From the NCBI RefSeq assembly GCF_963931955.1, contig NZ_OZ008337.1:620001-684000 (forward strand): 64,000 nucleotides of DNA. Direction: 5' to 3'. Source of the stretch: Wolbachia endosymbiont (group A) of Longitarsus flavicornis (lineage in GTDB: Bacteria; Pseudomonadota; Alphaproteobacteria; Rickettsiales; Anaplasmataceae). This document shows positions 47,600 to 57,154 of the stretch, in pieces; position 1 is the stretch's first letter, and each line of letters starts with the position of its first letter. The notes under the pieces are model-generated. The model did no database searches and was not told the origin of the DNA. It saw only the letters and a program-made list of their open reading frames with translations. A program made the position numbers and the translations under genes.

Positions 47600-48496
47600 T
47601 TAACAAGCCCTATAATAGTGCAGCACTGCCTTACGTATTGCCAATCCGAATTCTACTTGCTGTAAAATAACACAATCTGCTACATCACTGCTAATCTCAA
47701 TCCCTCTGTTTATTGGCCCTGGGTGCATAACAATCGCATCTGGTTTTGCGTATGATAGCTTTTGTGAATCAAGTCCATACAAATGAAAATATTCTTTCTC
47801 TGAAGGAACAAAACAACTATTATTCATGCGCTCTCTCTGCAGCCTTAAAAGCATAATTACATCAGCATCTTTTATACCTTCAATTAATGAATAATGGACT
47901 GAATCTACTTCAGGAAAATGCTTACAAATTAAAGTTGGTGGTGCGACCAAGCTTATCTCTGCTCCAAACATTTTTAGCAACCTTATATTTGACCTTGCAA
48001 CTCTGCTGTGCAGAATATCTCCACATATCACAACTTTGAGATCCTTTATTTGCTTTTTATGACTGCTGATTACAAGATAGTCTGCAAGAGCTTGAGTTGG
48101 ATGTTCACTGCTTCCATCGCCTGCGTTGATTAGCGAGCAGCTAACATTCTTAGCCAGGATATTAGCAATACCGCTATTTTTTTGCCTGATTATTATATAG
48201 TCAGGATTCATTGCATTTAATGTTTTGATCATGTCTTTTAGATCTTCTCCCTTGTTAATAGAAGAAGATCTTATTGGCAAAGTTACAACATTTGCTCCAA
48301 GGCTTTTTGCTGCTATTTCAAAAGACGCAAGTGTACGCGTTGAATTTTCAAAGAATAAATTTATTACTGTCTTATTTTCCAAGATATGACCATTTGCAAC
48401 TTCTTTTTTAAGGTACTGGCTAGCCAACTTAGTTATATTTTCAACGTCATCGACTGTGAGGTCTGAGATGTTTAACAAATTCCTTCTGTTATTCAT
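47600..48496 (-). CDS. pyrB: Aspartate carbamoyltransferase catalytic subunit
   Basis: Second step of pyrimidine synthesis, carbamoyl phosphate plus aspartate. The 298-residue protein has the carbamoyl-phosphate loop FENSTRTLASFE, the GDGSSEHPTQALAD segment and HPGPINRG. Together with thyX it fits autonomous pyrimidine nucleotide supply. Confidence 0.96.
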   Translation of the reverse strand: MNNRRNLLNISDLTVDDVENITKLASQYLKKEVANGHILENKTVINLFFENSTRTLASFEIAAKSLGANVVTLPIRSSSINKGEDLKDMIKTLNAMNPDYIIIRQKNSGIANILAKNVSCSLINAGDGSSEHPTQALADYLVISSHKKQIKDLKVVICGDILHSRVARSNIRLLKMFGAEISLVAPPTLICKHFPEVDSVHYSLIEGIKDADVIMLLRLQRERMNNSCFVPSEKEYFHLYGLDSQKLSYAKPDAIVMHPGPINRGIEISSDVADCVILQQVEFGLAIRKAVLHYYRAC

Positions 48497-48689
48497 AATT
48501 TCCTTTTAACATGCAATTGTTGTCCAACTACTTGAACCAATTCTACTTTCTTATTATCGTTTTTCAATAGATCTCTTGTGCAACAATTGTTTTGGTGAAA
48601 GAACGGGAAAAGATAGTAAAGTCAAAGTTGAGTTGAAGAAAAGTTCAGCGAGTCAAGAGCAAAGCACTGCAAAAGGTTAGCATAAATCT

Positions 48690-48718
48690 TTCATCCCAGT
48701 GTTTGGTGGCACTGGGAA
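48690..48718. repeat. Short palindrome abutting fbpA stop
   Basis: TCATCCCAGTG-TTTGGTGG-CACTGGGAA forms a stem of at least seven pairs (CCCAGTG/CACTGGG). It ends at the TAA of the iron-binding protein gene and could act as a 3' hairpin, though no T-run follows. Its sequence belongs to the palindrome family. Confidence 0.6.
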
Positions 48719-49744
48719 TTACTTCCACTTACACTCGTCCGCTATCATAACAGCCTCAAGGAGGTGTTTTTCAAGTTCACTTAGAGGCAAATCACTTTGT
48801 GAATAATTCCCCCAAGATTTTAGTATATCAGAAGTTTCAACGCCTTCAATAATAGGATATTCTTGGTTTTTCTTAGCATATAACTCCTGAGCCTGCTTGC
48901 TTACTAAAAATTCCAATAAGGCTATAGCATTTTCCCTATTTTTTGCGTTTTTTGTTACTGCTGCACCACTAACATTTACCATTACGCCGTAATCATTGTG
49001 ATTAGGAAAAAAAGCCCCTAGCTTGTCTGCAACATTCTTTTTATTTTCTGATGAAAGAATTCTCGCAAAGTAGTAGCTGTTTACTATTGCAACATCTCCC
49101 TCACCAGCTGCTACGGCGTAAATTTGGTCTGTGTCACCACCACTTGGTTTTCTTGCCATATTGCTCACAATTCCGCTTACCCATTCTTTCGTCTTTTCAA
49201 AACCATTATTTGCAATCATAAAAGCAATTAACGATCGATTGTATGGACTTGTGGAAGAACGCACTAATATTTTTCCTTTCCATTTTTCATTTGCCAGGTC
49301 TTCATAAGTACTTAAGTCTTTAGAGTCTACTGATTCTTTATTATAAACCAATATCCTAGTTCTTTTTGTAAGGCCAAACCAATAATCTTCACTGTCTCTA
49401 AATTTTGCAGGTACAGCACTTTTCAAAGCCTCTGAATCCACTTGAGACAGAAGCCCCCTTTTTTTTGCTAAAATTAGGTTCACTGCGTCTGCAGTTAAAA
49501 ATAAGTCAGCTTCACCACCGTTTTCTATTCGTGAAAGTAGCTGAGAATAATCATCAATGATGTAACGTACTTTAATGCCTGTATTTTTCGTGAATTCATC
49601 AAACAAAGTACGTACTAATTCCTCTTTACGCGATGAATAAACATTTACCACTTGTGAGTCATTAGTTCCGTCGTTTCTGTATAAATAAGTAATAACTATC
49701 AATATAATTGCTATTAAGGACGTGAATATAAAGGCTTTTTTCAT
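48719..49744 (-). CDS. fbpA: Ferric iron ABC transporter substrate-binding protein
   Basis: A 341-residue periplasmic binding protein with an N-terminal hydrophobic signal/anchor (residues 4-22). It has the FbpA-like opening VNVYSSRKEELV and the iron-ligand Tyr pair in NSYYFARI. It would capture Fe3+ in the periplasm for an ABC permease encoded elsewhere. No permease genes are adjacent. Confidence 0.88.
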   Translation of the reverse strand: MKKAFIFTSLIAIILIVITYLYRNDGTNDSQVVNVYSSRKEELVRTLFDEFTKNTGIKVRYIIDDYSQLLSRIENGGEADLFLTADAVNLILAKKRGLLSQVDSEALKSAVPAKFRDSEDYWFGLTKRTRILVYNKESVDSKDLSTYEDLANEKWKGKILVRSSTSPYNRSLIAFMIANNGFEKTKEWVSGIVSNMARKPSGGDTDQIYAVAAGEGDVAIVNSYYFARILSSENKKNVADKLGAFFPNHNDYGVMVNVSGAAVTKNAKNRENAIALLEFLVSKQAQELYAKKNQEYPIIEGVETSDILKSWGNYSQSDLPLSELEKHLLEAVMIADECKWK

Positions 49745-49837
49745 ATTGGATAAAAAATAACTTCTTTCAGTTAAAGGTACTCAAATAGCGCAATCTTAGC
49801 AAGTATAAAATTCGTTAGATAAGTCATAAAAACTTCC

Positions 49838-49866
49838 TTGACAAACTCCGCCAGCCCCCTTATCAT
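49838..49866 (+). promoter_or_regulatory. Orphan copy of the repeat promoter
   Basis: TTGACA (49838-49843), 17-bp spacer, TATCAT (49861-49866), then GAGACTGA, after which the repeat is cut off by an IS1111-type end at 49888. The boxes match the four larger copies exactly. Confidence 0.5.
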
Positions 49867-49887
49867 GAGACTGATTTTTTATGTACA

Positions 49888-50530
49888 GTCCCAGAGTGTG
49901 ATGGTATGATATATGAGAAGTTACCATCAAAGGAGGAATTATGGTTACACGGGTGCGCCAGAACGACAGAGGCAATTCGTAGCAGCGAACAGATAAAACC
50001 TGTCAAACCAGGAGAAAAACTCCATTGTTTAGTCATTTTTGAGTATAACTTCGTTCAGAAATTTGGCTGCTTTACTGAAGACCTTCATAACCTAGCACGG
50101 TGATTAAAAAAGTGTGAAGTTACAACTGTAGCTATGGAGTGTACTGGATTCCCTTATTTCAAGTACTTGAATCATATGGGTTCGAAGTAAAACTGGTAAA
50201 TGCAAGACATGTAAAAAATGTACCTGGAAGAAAGTCAGATGTTCAGGATTGCCAATGGTTGCAGCAATTGCACAGCTATGGATTACCTCAAGGGTCATTT
50301 AGGCCAGATAATCAAATATGTGTACTACGTAGGTTGAACGTATGAACAAAACTTTAAAGAATGCTACAATTAAGAAGTATTACTACCAGCAACTCAAAGA
50401 GCATCTTTATGACTTTGTTATATTACGCTAAAAGACTCAAAACTCTTAATGGTCTGACTCCTTATGAATTTATATGTTATTAGTGCTCCTGAATTATTTA
50501 TACTGAATCCTCACCATCACACTCTGGGAC
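49888..50530 (+). mobile_element. Decayed IS110/IS1111-type element (643 bp)
   Basis: Inverted ends GTCCCAGAGTGTGATGG (49888-49904) and its complement (50514-50530). Inside, two frames carry an IS110-type DEDD N-terminus: WLHGCARTTEAIRS, VAMECTG-like sequence, and VNARHVKNVPGRKSDVQD. The rest is deleted, and a piece of another transposase is present. The IS1111 subgroup is inferred from the inverted ends. Confidence 0.75.
50381..50483 (+). pseudogene. Fragment of an integrase-type (IS481-like) transposase C-terminus
   Basis: Two frames read YYQQLKEHLYDFV and YAKRLKTLNGLTPYEFICY, the C-terminal end of IS481/IS3-like integrases. A frameshift separates them. It lies within the decayed IS1111-type element, so mobile elements were nested here. 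Confidence 0.6.
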
Positions 50531-50575
50531 CATACATGTTGTGCGTCATGCGCTGGAATCCCTCTTAGCTCTTAT

Positions 50576-51994
50576 CTATATCTCAGTCCCACCAACAGTT
50601 ATTGCGTCAACTTTGAGTGTTGGCTGACCAACTCCAACGGGCACATTTTGTCCATCTTTCGAGCATGTGCCAACACCAGGATCCAACTTTAGATCATTAC
50701 CAACCATAGATACTTTTTTCAACACTGTTGGACCATCACCAATTAGTGTTGCCCCTTTGACTGGCTGTGTAATTTTGCCATTTTCTATTAGGTAAGCTTC
50801 CGAAGATGAAAAAACAAATTTTCCTGACGTTATATCAACCTGCCCACCACCGAAATTTACTGCATATAGACCTTTCTTTACGCTAGATATTATTTCCTCC
50901 GGTGCATGTTTTCCAGGCAACATATAGGTGTTTGTCATGCGCGGCATAGTAACTTCTTTATAACTTTCCCTTCTACCATTACCAGTTGGATTTACACCCA
51001 TGAGTTTAGCGTTCATATGATCCTGCATGTATCCTTTTAGGATCCCATCTTCTATCAGTATATTATAACTGGGTGAAGTGCCTTCATCGTCTACACTGAT
51101 AGAGCCGCGTAAATTAGGTAGAGTTCCATCATCAACTACCGTTATGCCACTAGCCGCTGCTTGCTTACCCACAGAATTTGAAAATGCTGAGACTTTTTTG
51201 CGATTGAAGTCGCCCTCAAGTCCATGACCTACGGCTTCGTGTAACAATATTCCTGGCCAGCCTGGACCTAAAACGACTGTCATTTCTCCAGCTGGAGTTG
51301 GAATTGCTTCAAGATTTATTAGTGCTTGTTTTAATGCTTGATTTGCAACTTCTTTCCACTTTTTCTCAGAAACAAACTTACTATAAGAGTCCCTTCCACC
51401 ATGCCCTGCAGAACCTCTTTCGATTTGACCGTTTTTCTCTGCAATGACTAGCACATTAAAACGTACTAGAGGCCTAATGTCACTTAATCTGTGATCACCC
51501 TTTATTATTTGTACAACTTGCCATTCTCCACTTAAAGTTATTTTTACTTGCTTCACGCAGTTATTTTTAGATCTTATATATTCGTTAACCTCATTGAGTA
51601 GTTTAATCTTTGAATTCAGATCCATTTCATTTATGGGGTTAATCCTCGAATATAGGCTTGTTGTCTCTTCATTTAAGTTTATTGAATTTGTTTTATTTAA
51701 AGACACTGAACTTTTTACTATAGAAGCAGCATTACTAATTTCCTTTTCGCTAATTTCAGAAGAGCAAACAAAAGACGTACTATCCTCACAAAAAGACCTT
51801 AAACCAAACCCCCTTCTAGTATTCAAGTCCATGTGTTTTAATATGTTATCCTCAAAAAGCAGAGACTCTGACTGACAGAATTCTAGAAACAGCTCACCAC
51901 CATCGCTATTGCTCAAAGCACTATTGACTGTTTTATATACGTTATTAATATTAACATTGTTTTGAGCGAAAAATATTTGGTCTAGATTTGGCAT
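50576..51994 (-). CDS. tldD: Metalloprotease TldD
   Basis: A 472-residue TldD/PmbA-family protein that cleaves small peptides with its partner TldE. The zinc motif is HEAVGHGLEGD, with the downstream Cys in DPGVGTCSKDG. It ends in VDAITVGGTEI. It is transcribed away from tRNA-Leu. Confidence 0.95.
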   Translation of the reverse strand: MPNLDQIFFAQNNVNINNVYKTVNSALSNSDGGELFLEFCQSESLLFEDNILKHMDLNTRRGFGLRSFCEDSTSFVCSSEISEKEISNAASIVKSSVSLNKTNSINLNEETTSLYSRINPINEMDLNSKIKLLNEVNEYIRSKNNCVKQVKITLSGEWQVVQIIKGDHRLSDIRPLVRFNVLVIAEKNGQIERGSAGHGGRDSYSKFVSEKKWKEVANQALKQALINLEAIPTPAGEMTVVLGPGWPGILLHEAVGHGLEGDFNRKKVSAFSNSVGKQAAASGITVVDDGTLPNLRGSISVDDEGTSPSYNILIEDGILKGYMQDHMNAKLMGVNPTGNGRRESYKEVTMPRMTNTYMLPGKHAPEEIISSVKKGLYAVNFGGGQVDITSGKFVFSSSEAYLIENGKITQPVKGATLIGDGPTVLKKVSMVGNDLKLDPGVGTCSKDGQNVPVGVGQPTLKVDAITVGGTEI

Positions 51995-52056
51995 TACCTT
52001 TGAACTAAAAATTGTTTAAGTATATTATTTAATTTAAACATAGTAAACTATAAAAA

Positions 52057-52141
52057 GCCCGGGTGGCGGAATTGGTAGACGCGCTAGCTTCAGGTGCTAG
52101 TAACTTTTTAAGTTGTGGAAGTTCAAGTCTTCTCTCGGGCA
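52057..52141 (+). tRNA. tRNA-Leu (CAG anticodon)
   Basis: An 85-nt class II tRNA: acceptor GCCCGGG with CTCGGGC, anticodon stem CTAGC/GCTAG enclosing TTCAGGT (CAG), a long variable arm (TAACTTTTTAAGTTG) and T arm GAAG-TTCAAGT-CTTC. CCA is not encoded. Confidence 0.93.
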
Positions 52142-52211
52142 CTCTTAGCTTCCATATTGCTTGTTGAATTAATTAATGCTATAACATAACGTATTAGGTA
52201 ATATTTATGCT

Positions 52212-52685
52212 ATGTATGGTGAAAAAAATAAGTTAGCCTACAGAAAGAAGGTACGAACTTATTCAAAACGCTTAGTTACTACACTATCTACCGCCTTTTT
52301 TATTGGATATATAGCAGCATCAATCTTTAATATTTCTGCCTTAAGTTTATGTTTTACTATTGTCAGCACTGTACTAAGTGCACTTTCGTTTATCTTAAAT
52401 ATATGGTCATTAAATGATCATTTTCGACAGCAGAAGCAACTTGGTGTAGCAGGACAGAAAAAGCTAACAAAGATTTGTCTTGATATCACATCTAGTGTTT
52501 TATTTTTAGTAGGAGGAATTACACCTATATTGCCTTTCGAATCTCCCATTATCCCTTTTATTTCTACTACTTTTTTCATTTTAGGCTGTGCTACTATGGC
52601 AGCTAATTTCGTACGGACTATGATTAGTGAGTCACAAATAGACCAAAATAATAATTCCAAAAGTAGTAGTTGTTTTTATAGTTAA
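52212..52685 (+). CDS. Small four-helix membrane protein
   Basis: A 157-residue protein with four predicted membrane helices in two pairs (about 22-42, 44-64, 90-110, 114-134) and a basic N-terminus. The family is not recognised; paired helices like these occur at the C-termini of Wolbachia ankyrin proteins such as the one ending at 39190. Confidence 0.6.
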   Translation: MYGEKNKLAYRKKVRTYSKRLVTTLSTAFFIGYIAASIFNISALSLCFTIVSTVLSALSFILNIWSLNDHFRQQKQLGVAGQKKLTKICLDITSSVLFLVGGITPILPFESPIIPFISTTFFILGCATMAANFVRTMISESQIDQNNNSKSSSCFYS

Positions 52686-52811
52686 CATGCGACAATTGGA
52701 GCCTATACAAAAGTGTAAGCAGAAATTGTGGGCTTATTGGGGTAGGAGCGCTCAGTATTTCACATCAATGGATTTCTTGCCCAAGCCACAATTGTCATTC
52801 AGTAGAAACGA

Positions 52812-53265
52812 AAAACTTGCTTGACAAACTCCGCCAGCTTCCTTATCATGAAACTGAAGCTATTTTATTTAACTTCGCAATCTCTGCAGCAGATTAAAAT
52901 GACAAGAAAACTTGTATTTGGCGTACTATTGTTTAATTTTTTGCACTATGTGTACCTTATGTCTTCACAACATTTTTAGGTTTTTACCTATATAAGCTGA
53001 AACGCGCTTATAAAGCGTTCAAGACATCACCCAACGTCAAATTTTAAAATAGAGAGTGTAATAACTAGCTACCACGGGTTTTCTTTGCCTTTTTTTTCTG
53101 CCTAGTAAATTTCTTAAACATTTATAGCTAAGGTTAGTTGCATTTAAAAGCAGCTAAATTGCAGCGTTTAAGACTTAAAAAACGCCAATACTGAAAATAG
53201 ACAATGACTGGGGTTTCTTTTGCCTTTTTTTTCGTTTGGTAAATTTCTTAATGTTTATGGCTAAA
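52812..53265 (+). repeat. Dispersed promoter-headed repeat, copy d
   Basis: Nearly identical to 11473-11914, with two tandem units (GCC markers at 53087 and 53222, period 135 bp). It includes the stem AAACGC-GCTTATAAA-GCGTT and two pyrimidine tracts CTTTGCC-T8. No gene is visible from 52686 to the radA start. Confidence 0.8.
52821..52849 (+). promoter_or_regulatory. Near-consensus sigma70 promoter in repeat copy d
   Basis: TTGACA (52821-52826), 17-bp spacer, TATCAT (52844-52849), pointing into the repeat and, further on, towards radA. Confidence 0.6.
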
Positions 53266-53270
53266 CGACA

Positions 53271-53360
53271 ACCGTCATCCCGCTGCTTGTTAGCGGGATC
53301 TAGAGATATCGCGGCGGTATGACGTAGGGGTCGCCAGCGTTACACGCTGGAATGGCACCA
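53271..53360. repeat. Short palindromic repeats before radA
   Basis: CGTCATCCCGCTGCTTGTTAGCGGGAT...GCGGCGGTATGACGTAGG, then CCAGCGTTACACGCTGG. Both belong to the families seen at 11.9, 17.4 and 43.7 kb. Confidence 0.75.
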
Positions 53361-53473
53361 TGTAGTATACAAATTTCCTTCGAATTACAACGTTTGTGAG
53401 ACTCAGTGTTTAGATTTACTTCGCCTATTCAGCTAATTTTTATTACAATTACAACAAAATAATTTTGGCTTTG

Positions 53474-54817
53474 ATGAAAACTGTATATGTATGTCAATCC
53501 TGTGGTCATAGCACTGGCAGGTGGGTAGGGAAGTGTATTGCATGTGACAATTGGGATACAGTTGTTGAGGAAATAGCAGTAAAAACGAGCAAAAGAAGTA
53601 TATCTGCACCAATTTTAATAAAGACGTTATCGGGTAGCGAAATTATCACTCCAAGTCGTTTTTTAACAGGAATAGAAGAATTAGATAGAGTTTTTGGTGG
53701 GGGTATCGTTCAAGGTGCTAGCATTTTAATTGGTGGCGAACCTGGAATTGGGAAATCCACCCTTTTGCTTAGAATTGCAGCTAATGTTGTGCAACTTTCC
53801 TCTTTTGAATGTCTTTATGTATCTGGCGAGGAATCTTTAGAGCAAGTGAGTCTCAGAGCAAAGCGTCTTAAGATAAATGAACCTAAAATTAAGCTTTTAT
53901 CTACAGTGTCTTTAACTGATGTAGTAGCAACAATAAAGGAAAATAAAAGTATTAAATTTTTAGTAATTGACTCTATACAAACAATGTATGATAGCAGAAT
54001 TACATCAGCACCAGGAACTGTAACTCAGGTCCGCACTTGCGCACATGAATTAACCATTCTTGCGAAACAATATGGTATTTCTCTTTTAATAGTTGGTCAT
54101 ATAACTAAGGATGGACAAATAGCTGGACCTAAAACTTTGGAGCATATGGTGGATACGGTATTATATTTTGAAGGTGAAAATAGCAATCAATACCGCATTT
54201 TGCGTACTATTAAGAATAGATTTGGCCCTGCAAATGAAATTGGTGTTTTTGAGATGTCTGAAGCAGGACTTGTGCCTGTTGATAACCCATCATCATTGTT
54301 TCTGATGGCCCATGACAGAGAAGTAGTTGGCAGCGCCGTATTTGCAGGAATTGAGGGTTCAAGACCAATTTTAATGGAAGTGCAAGCATTAATAGCAGGA
54401 ACTAATATGGCAACCCCAAGAAGGGCAGTAGTTGGGTGGGATATTAATAGATTGGCTATGATCATCGCGGTGCTAAATGCTCGTTGCAAAATGTTTTTGC
54501 ATGATAAAGAGGTATACCTAAACATTGCAGGGGGACTCAAAATACAGGAACCATCGGCTGATCTTGCTGTTGCTGCTTCCCTTATTTCAAGTGTAGTAAA
54601 TTTACCGCTGCCAACTTCTTCAATAATCTGCGGTGAAGTTGCACTTTCAGGAGAAATTAGGAATGTCTCGCATGCTGATCTCAGACTAAAAGAAGCACAA
54701 AAGTTAGGATTCAAAAAAGCAATTATGCCTAAAAATGGTAATTACTCTTCTCACGATATTGAGATAATTAAGCTTGGTCACGTAAGGGAATTAAGAGAAA
54801 TTTTTAATTACAATTAA
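53474..54817 (+). CDS. radA: DNA repair protein RadA (Sms)
   Basis: RecA-like branch-migration ATPase. The N-terminal zinc finger CQSC...CIAC is followed by Walker A GGEPGIGKST, the RadA signature KNRFG, and a Lon-like C-terminal domain. The ATG at 53474 is chosen over the TTG nine bases upstream. The end overlaps ftsY by 14 bp, tail to tail. Confidence 0.96.
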   Translation: MKTVYVCQSCGHSTGRWVGKCIACDNWDTVVEEIAVKTSKRSISAPILIKTLSGSEIITPSRFLTGIEELDRVFGGGIVQGASILIGGEPGIGKSTLLLRIAANVVQLSSFECLYVSGEESLEQVSLRAKRLKINEPKIKLLSTVSLTDVVATIKENKSIKFLVIDSIQTMYDSRITSAPGTVTQVRTCAHELTILAKQYGISLLIVGHITKDGQIAGPKTLEHMVDTVLYFEGENSNQYRILRTIKNRFGPANEIGVFEMSEAGLVPVDNPSSLFLMAHDREVVGSAVFAGIEGSRPILMEVQALIAGTNMATPRRAVVGWDINRLAMIIAVLNARCKMFLHDKEVYLNIAGGLKIQEPSADLAVAASLISSVVNLPLPTSSIICGEVALSGEIRNVSHADLRLKEAQKLGFKKAIMPKNGNYSSHDIEIIKLGHVRELREIFNYN

Positions 54818-55715
54818 ATAATGCTTCAGCAAACTCTTTACTAGTAAACTCCTTTAAGTCCTCTATACTTTCACCAATTCCTATAGCATGTAACTTTATC
54901 TTATAAACTTCTGCAAGTCCAATTACTACTCCGCCTTTAGCGGTGCCATCTAGCTTTGTTACGATTAGCCCGGTAACATTAACCATTTTGCTAAATGCTT
55001 CTAATTGGCTATAAGCATTTTGGCCGGTAGTTGCGTCAAGAACTAAAATAACATCATGAGGGGCAGTGTCATCCAATTTCTTTATCGTTCTATATATTTT
55101 TGATAATTCCTCCATAAGGTTCACATTATTTTGCAGCCTTCCTGCTGTGTCAATTAGAACAACATCAACGTTATCTTTTATAGCTTGACTTACAGCTCTA
55201 TATGCCACACTTGCAGAGTCGCTACCGTACTCTCCAGTAACGATAGAACAACCAGAGCGTTCTGCCCAAATGTTTAATTGCTCACTAGCAGCCGCTCTAA
55301 ATGTGTCGCATGCAACAAGCATAACGGATTTTCCCATTTCCTTGTATTTATATGCGAGCTTACCTATAGTTGTGGTTTTACCGTTACCATTTACTCCGCA
55401 TACCATTATTATGTGGGGTTTTTTATTCAAAACTAACGGCTGCACGACCGGATTTAATATAGCTTCTATTTCATTCACTAATTGCTGCGTGATAATATTA
55501 TACTCAACTTCTTTGTCAAATTTGATGCTTGTGAGCCTGTCAATAATTAATTTGGAAGTTTTATGACCAATGTCCATGCTAATTAGCAATTCTTCTAGCT
55601 CATCTAAAAGCGACTGATCTAATTTTTTTTTGCCAGAAAAAATACTTTTCACCCCGTCGCTAAAGCGAGAAGAAGTTTTTAACAAGCCTTTATAAAGGTT
55701 ACCAAATAAACTCAA
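54804..55715 (-). CDS. ftsY: Signal recognition particle receptor FtsY
   Basis: SRP GTPase that docks ribosome-nascent chains at the membrane. It is 303 residues long and lacks the acidic A domain. The G motifs are GVNGNGKTTT, DTFRAAASEQL, DTAGR and TKLDGTAKGG. Convergent with radA. Confidence 0.96.
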   Translation of the reverse strand: MSLFGNLYKGLLKTSSRFSDGVKSIFSGKKKLDQSLLDELEELLISMDIGHKTSKLIIDRLTSIKFDKEVEYNIITQQLVNEIEAILNPVVQPLVLNKKPHIIMVCGVNGNGKTTTIGKLAYKYKEMGKSVMLVACDTFRAAASEQLNIWAERSGCSIVTGEYGSDSASVAYRAVSQAIKDNVDVVLIDTAGRLQNNVNLMEELSKIYRTIKKLDDTAPHDVILVLDATTGQNAYSQLEAFSKMVNVTGLIVTKLDGTAKGGVVIGLAEVYKIKLHAIGIGESIEDLKEFTSKEFAEALFNCN

Positions 55716-55893
55716 GAGAATACTCCTTTTTAATTACAATATAGAGAATGACATGCACTACATGTATTTGTAAAGTAAATACACTCGTAACCCATATATT
55801 TTGTGAGTAAAATATACTGTTTGCTAGTGTATTTTACTTTAGTTTTTAACCTAAATATGTTATAATGTAGAATAGCGGTTCACAGGTAATTTT

Positions 55894-56277
55894 ATGAGTT
55901 ATAATGAGAAAATTTTAGATCATTACGAAAATCCAAGGAATGTTGGCTCTCTGGATAAAAATGATCCAAGTGTTGGCACTGGTCTAGTTGGTGCACCATC
56001 GTGCGGTGATGTAATGAAATTGCAGATAAAGGTCAATGACAAAGGTGTTATTGAAGATGCAAAATTTAAAACTTTTGGTTGTGGTTCTGCCATTGCTTCA
56101 AGTTCCTTGTTAACAGAGATGATAAAGGGAAGAACCATCAGTGACGTTACACAGATAAAGAATACTCAAATAGTGGAAGAGTTGTCTTTACCTCCAGTGA
56201 AGATACACTGTTCGGTACTTGCTGAAGATGCTATAAAGGCTGCTATTCATGACTATCAAAGTAAACAAAAGAATTAA
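55894..56277 (+). CDS. iscU: Fe-S cluster scaffold IscU
   Basis: Scaffold on which 2Fe-2S clusters are built, 127 residues. The three cluster cysteines lie in GAPSCGDV, FGCGSAIASSS and IHCSVLAED. It opens the iscU-iscA-hscB-hscA run. iscS and iscR are not in the adjacent 180 bp. Confidence 0.96.
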   Translation: MSYNEKILDHYENPRNVGSLDKNDPSVGTGLVGAPSCGDVMKLQIKVNDKGVIEDAKFKTFGCGSAIASSSLLTEMIKGRTISDVTQIKNTQIVEELSLPPVKIHCSVLAEDAIKAAIHDYQSKQKN

Positions 56278-56289
56278 GAAGCTACGAAC

Positions 56290-56703
56290 ATGGGTGAATA
56301 TCAAGAAGTAGGCGGAGGTGAAACTGTAAAAAAGAATAAAAAACTTATCACTATAACTGCAAATGCAGTAGAAAGGATAAGGTATTTATTGGACCAAAAG
56401 AAGCATACTAACCTCGAGAAACCGGAAGAAGCAATAGGAATAAGAGTGCTAATTAAACAAAAAGGATGTTCTGGTTTAAAATATGATATTGAATATGCAT
56501 ATGATACTCGTCCTTTAGAGTCGATAATTGAGGAAACCTGTAGTGATGACCAAAAAGTTAAAGTGTTGATCGATCCAAAATCCGTCATGTTTATTCTTGG
56601 TTCTGAAATGGATTATGTAGAGGAAAAATTCTCATCGGGTTTTGTTTTCAAAAATCCTAATGAGAAAGGAAAATGTGGTTGTGGAGAGAGTTTTCATGTC
56701 TAG
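56290..56703 (+). CDS. iscA: Fe-S assembly protein IscA
   Basis: A-type carrier that passes clusters to targets, 137 residues. The conserved cysteines are in KGCSGLKY and the C-terminal CGCGESF. It lies 12 bp after iscU and overlaps hscB. Confidence 0.94.
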   Translation: MGEYQEVGGGETVKKNKKLITITANAVERIRYLLDQKKHTNLEKPEEAIGIRVLIKQKGCSGLKYDIEYAYDTRPLESIIEETCSDDQKVKVLIDPKSVMFILGSEMDYVEEKFSSGFVFKNPNEKGKCGCGESFHV

Positions 56704-57154
56704 CAACTATTTTGCATTGTTTGAAATTGAACCAGCTTTCAATATCAGCTTTGATGAGTTAGAGAAAAAGTACATTGAACTAAGCAAAATTGATATAAAT
56801 GAAAGACAGTCCAAAAACATGGAAAATATCAACAAAGCTTATCAGGTGCTAAAGTCACCACTAGAACGTGCTGAGCATTTGTTGAATCTTTTTGGTGTGG
56901 GAAGCCCAAAGGATCATCCGAATTCTGAAATATTAAATGAATCAATGGAAATAAGAGAATATTTGCTGGAATGTGACGATCTACAATTTGCAAGCAGGAT
57001 GATTGATGAAAAAATAAAAGATTGCGTTAAAAACCTAATTAACACTTTTGCTGTAAAGAATTTTGATGGAGCTGCTACACAAGTCTTAAGATTGAAATAT
57101 TTATATAAGTCATTTGAGGAGGTGAAAAAGAATGCAACCAATTCAAATTTCTGA
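56696..57154 (+). CDS. hscB: Fe-S co-chaperone HscB
   Basis: J-domain co-chaperone that delivers IscU to HscA. The start at 56696 (MSSNYFALFEIEP) fits HscB better than the upstream ATG at 56642. The J domain has a degenerate HPD region, with later HPNSE, and a helical C-terminal domain. Overlaps both neighbours, so it is translationally coupled. Confidence 0.9.
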   Translation: MSSNYFALFEIEPAFNISFDELEKKYIELSKIDINERQSKNMENINKAYQVLKSPLERAEHLLNLFGVGSPKDHPNSEILNESMEIREYLLECDDLQFASRMIDEKIKDCVKNLINTFAVKNFDGAATQVLRLKYLYKSFEEVKKNATNSNF

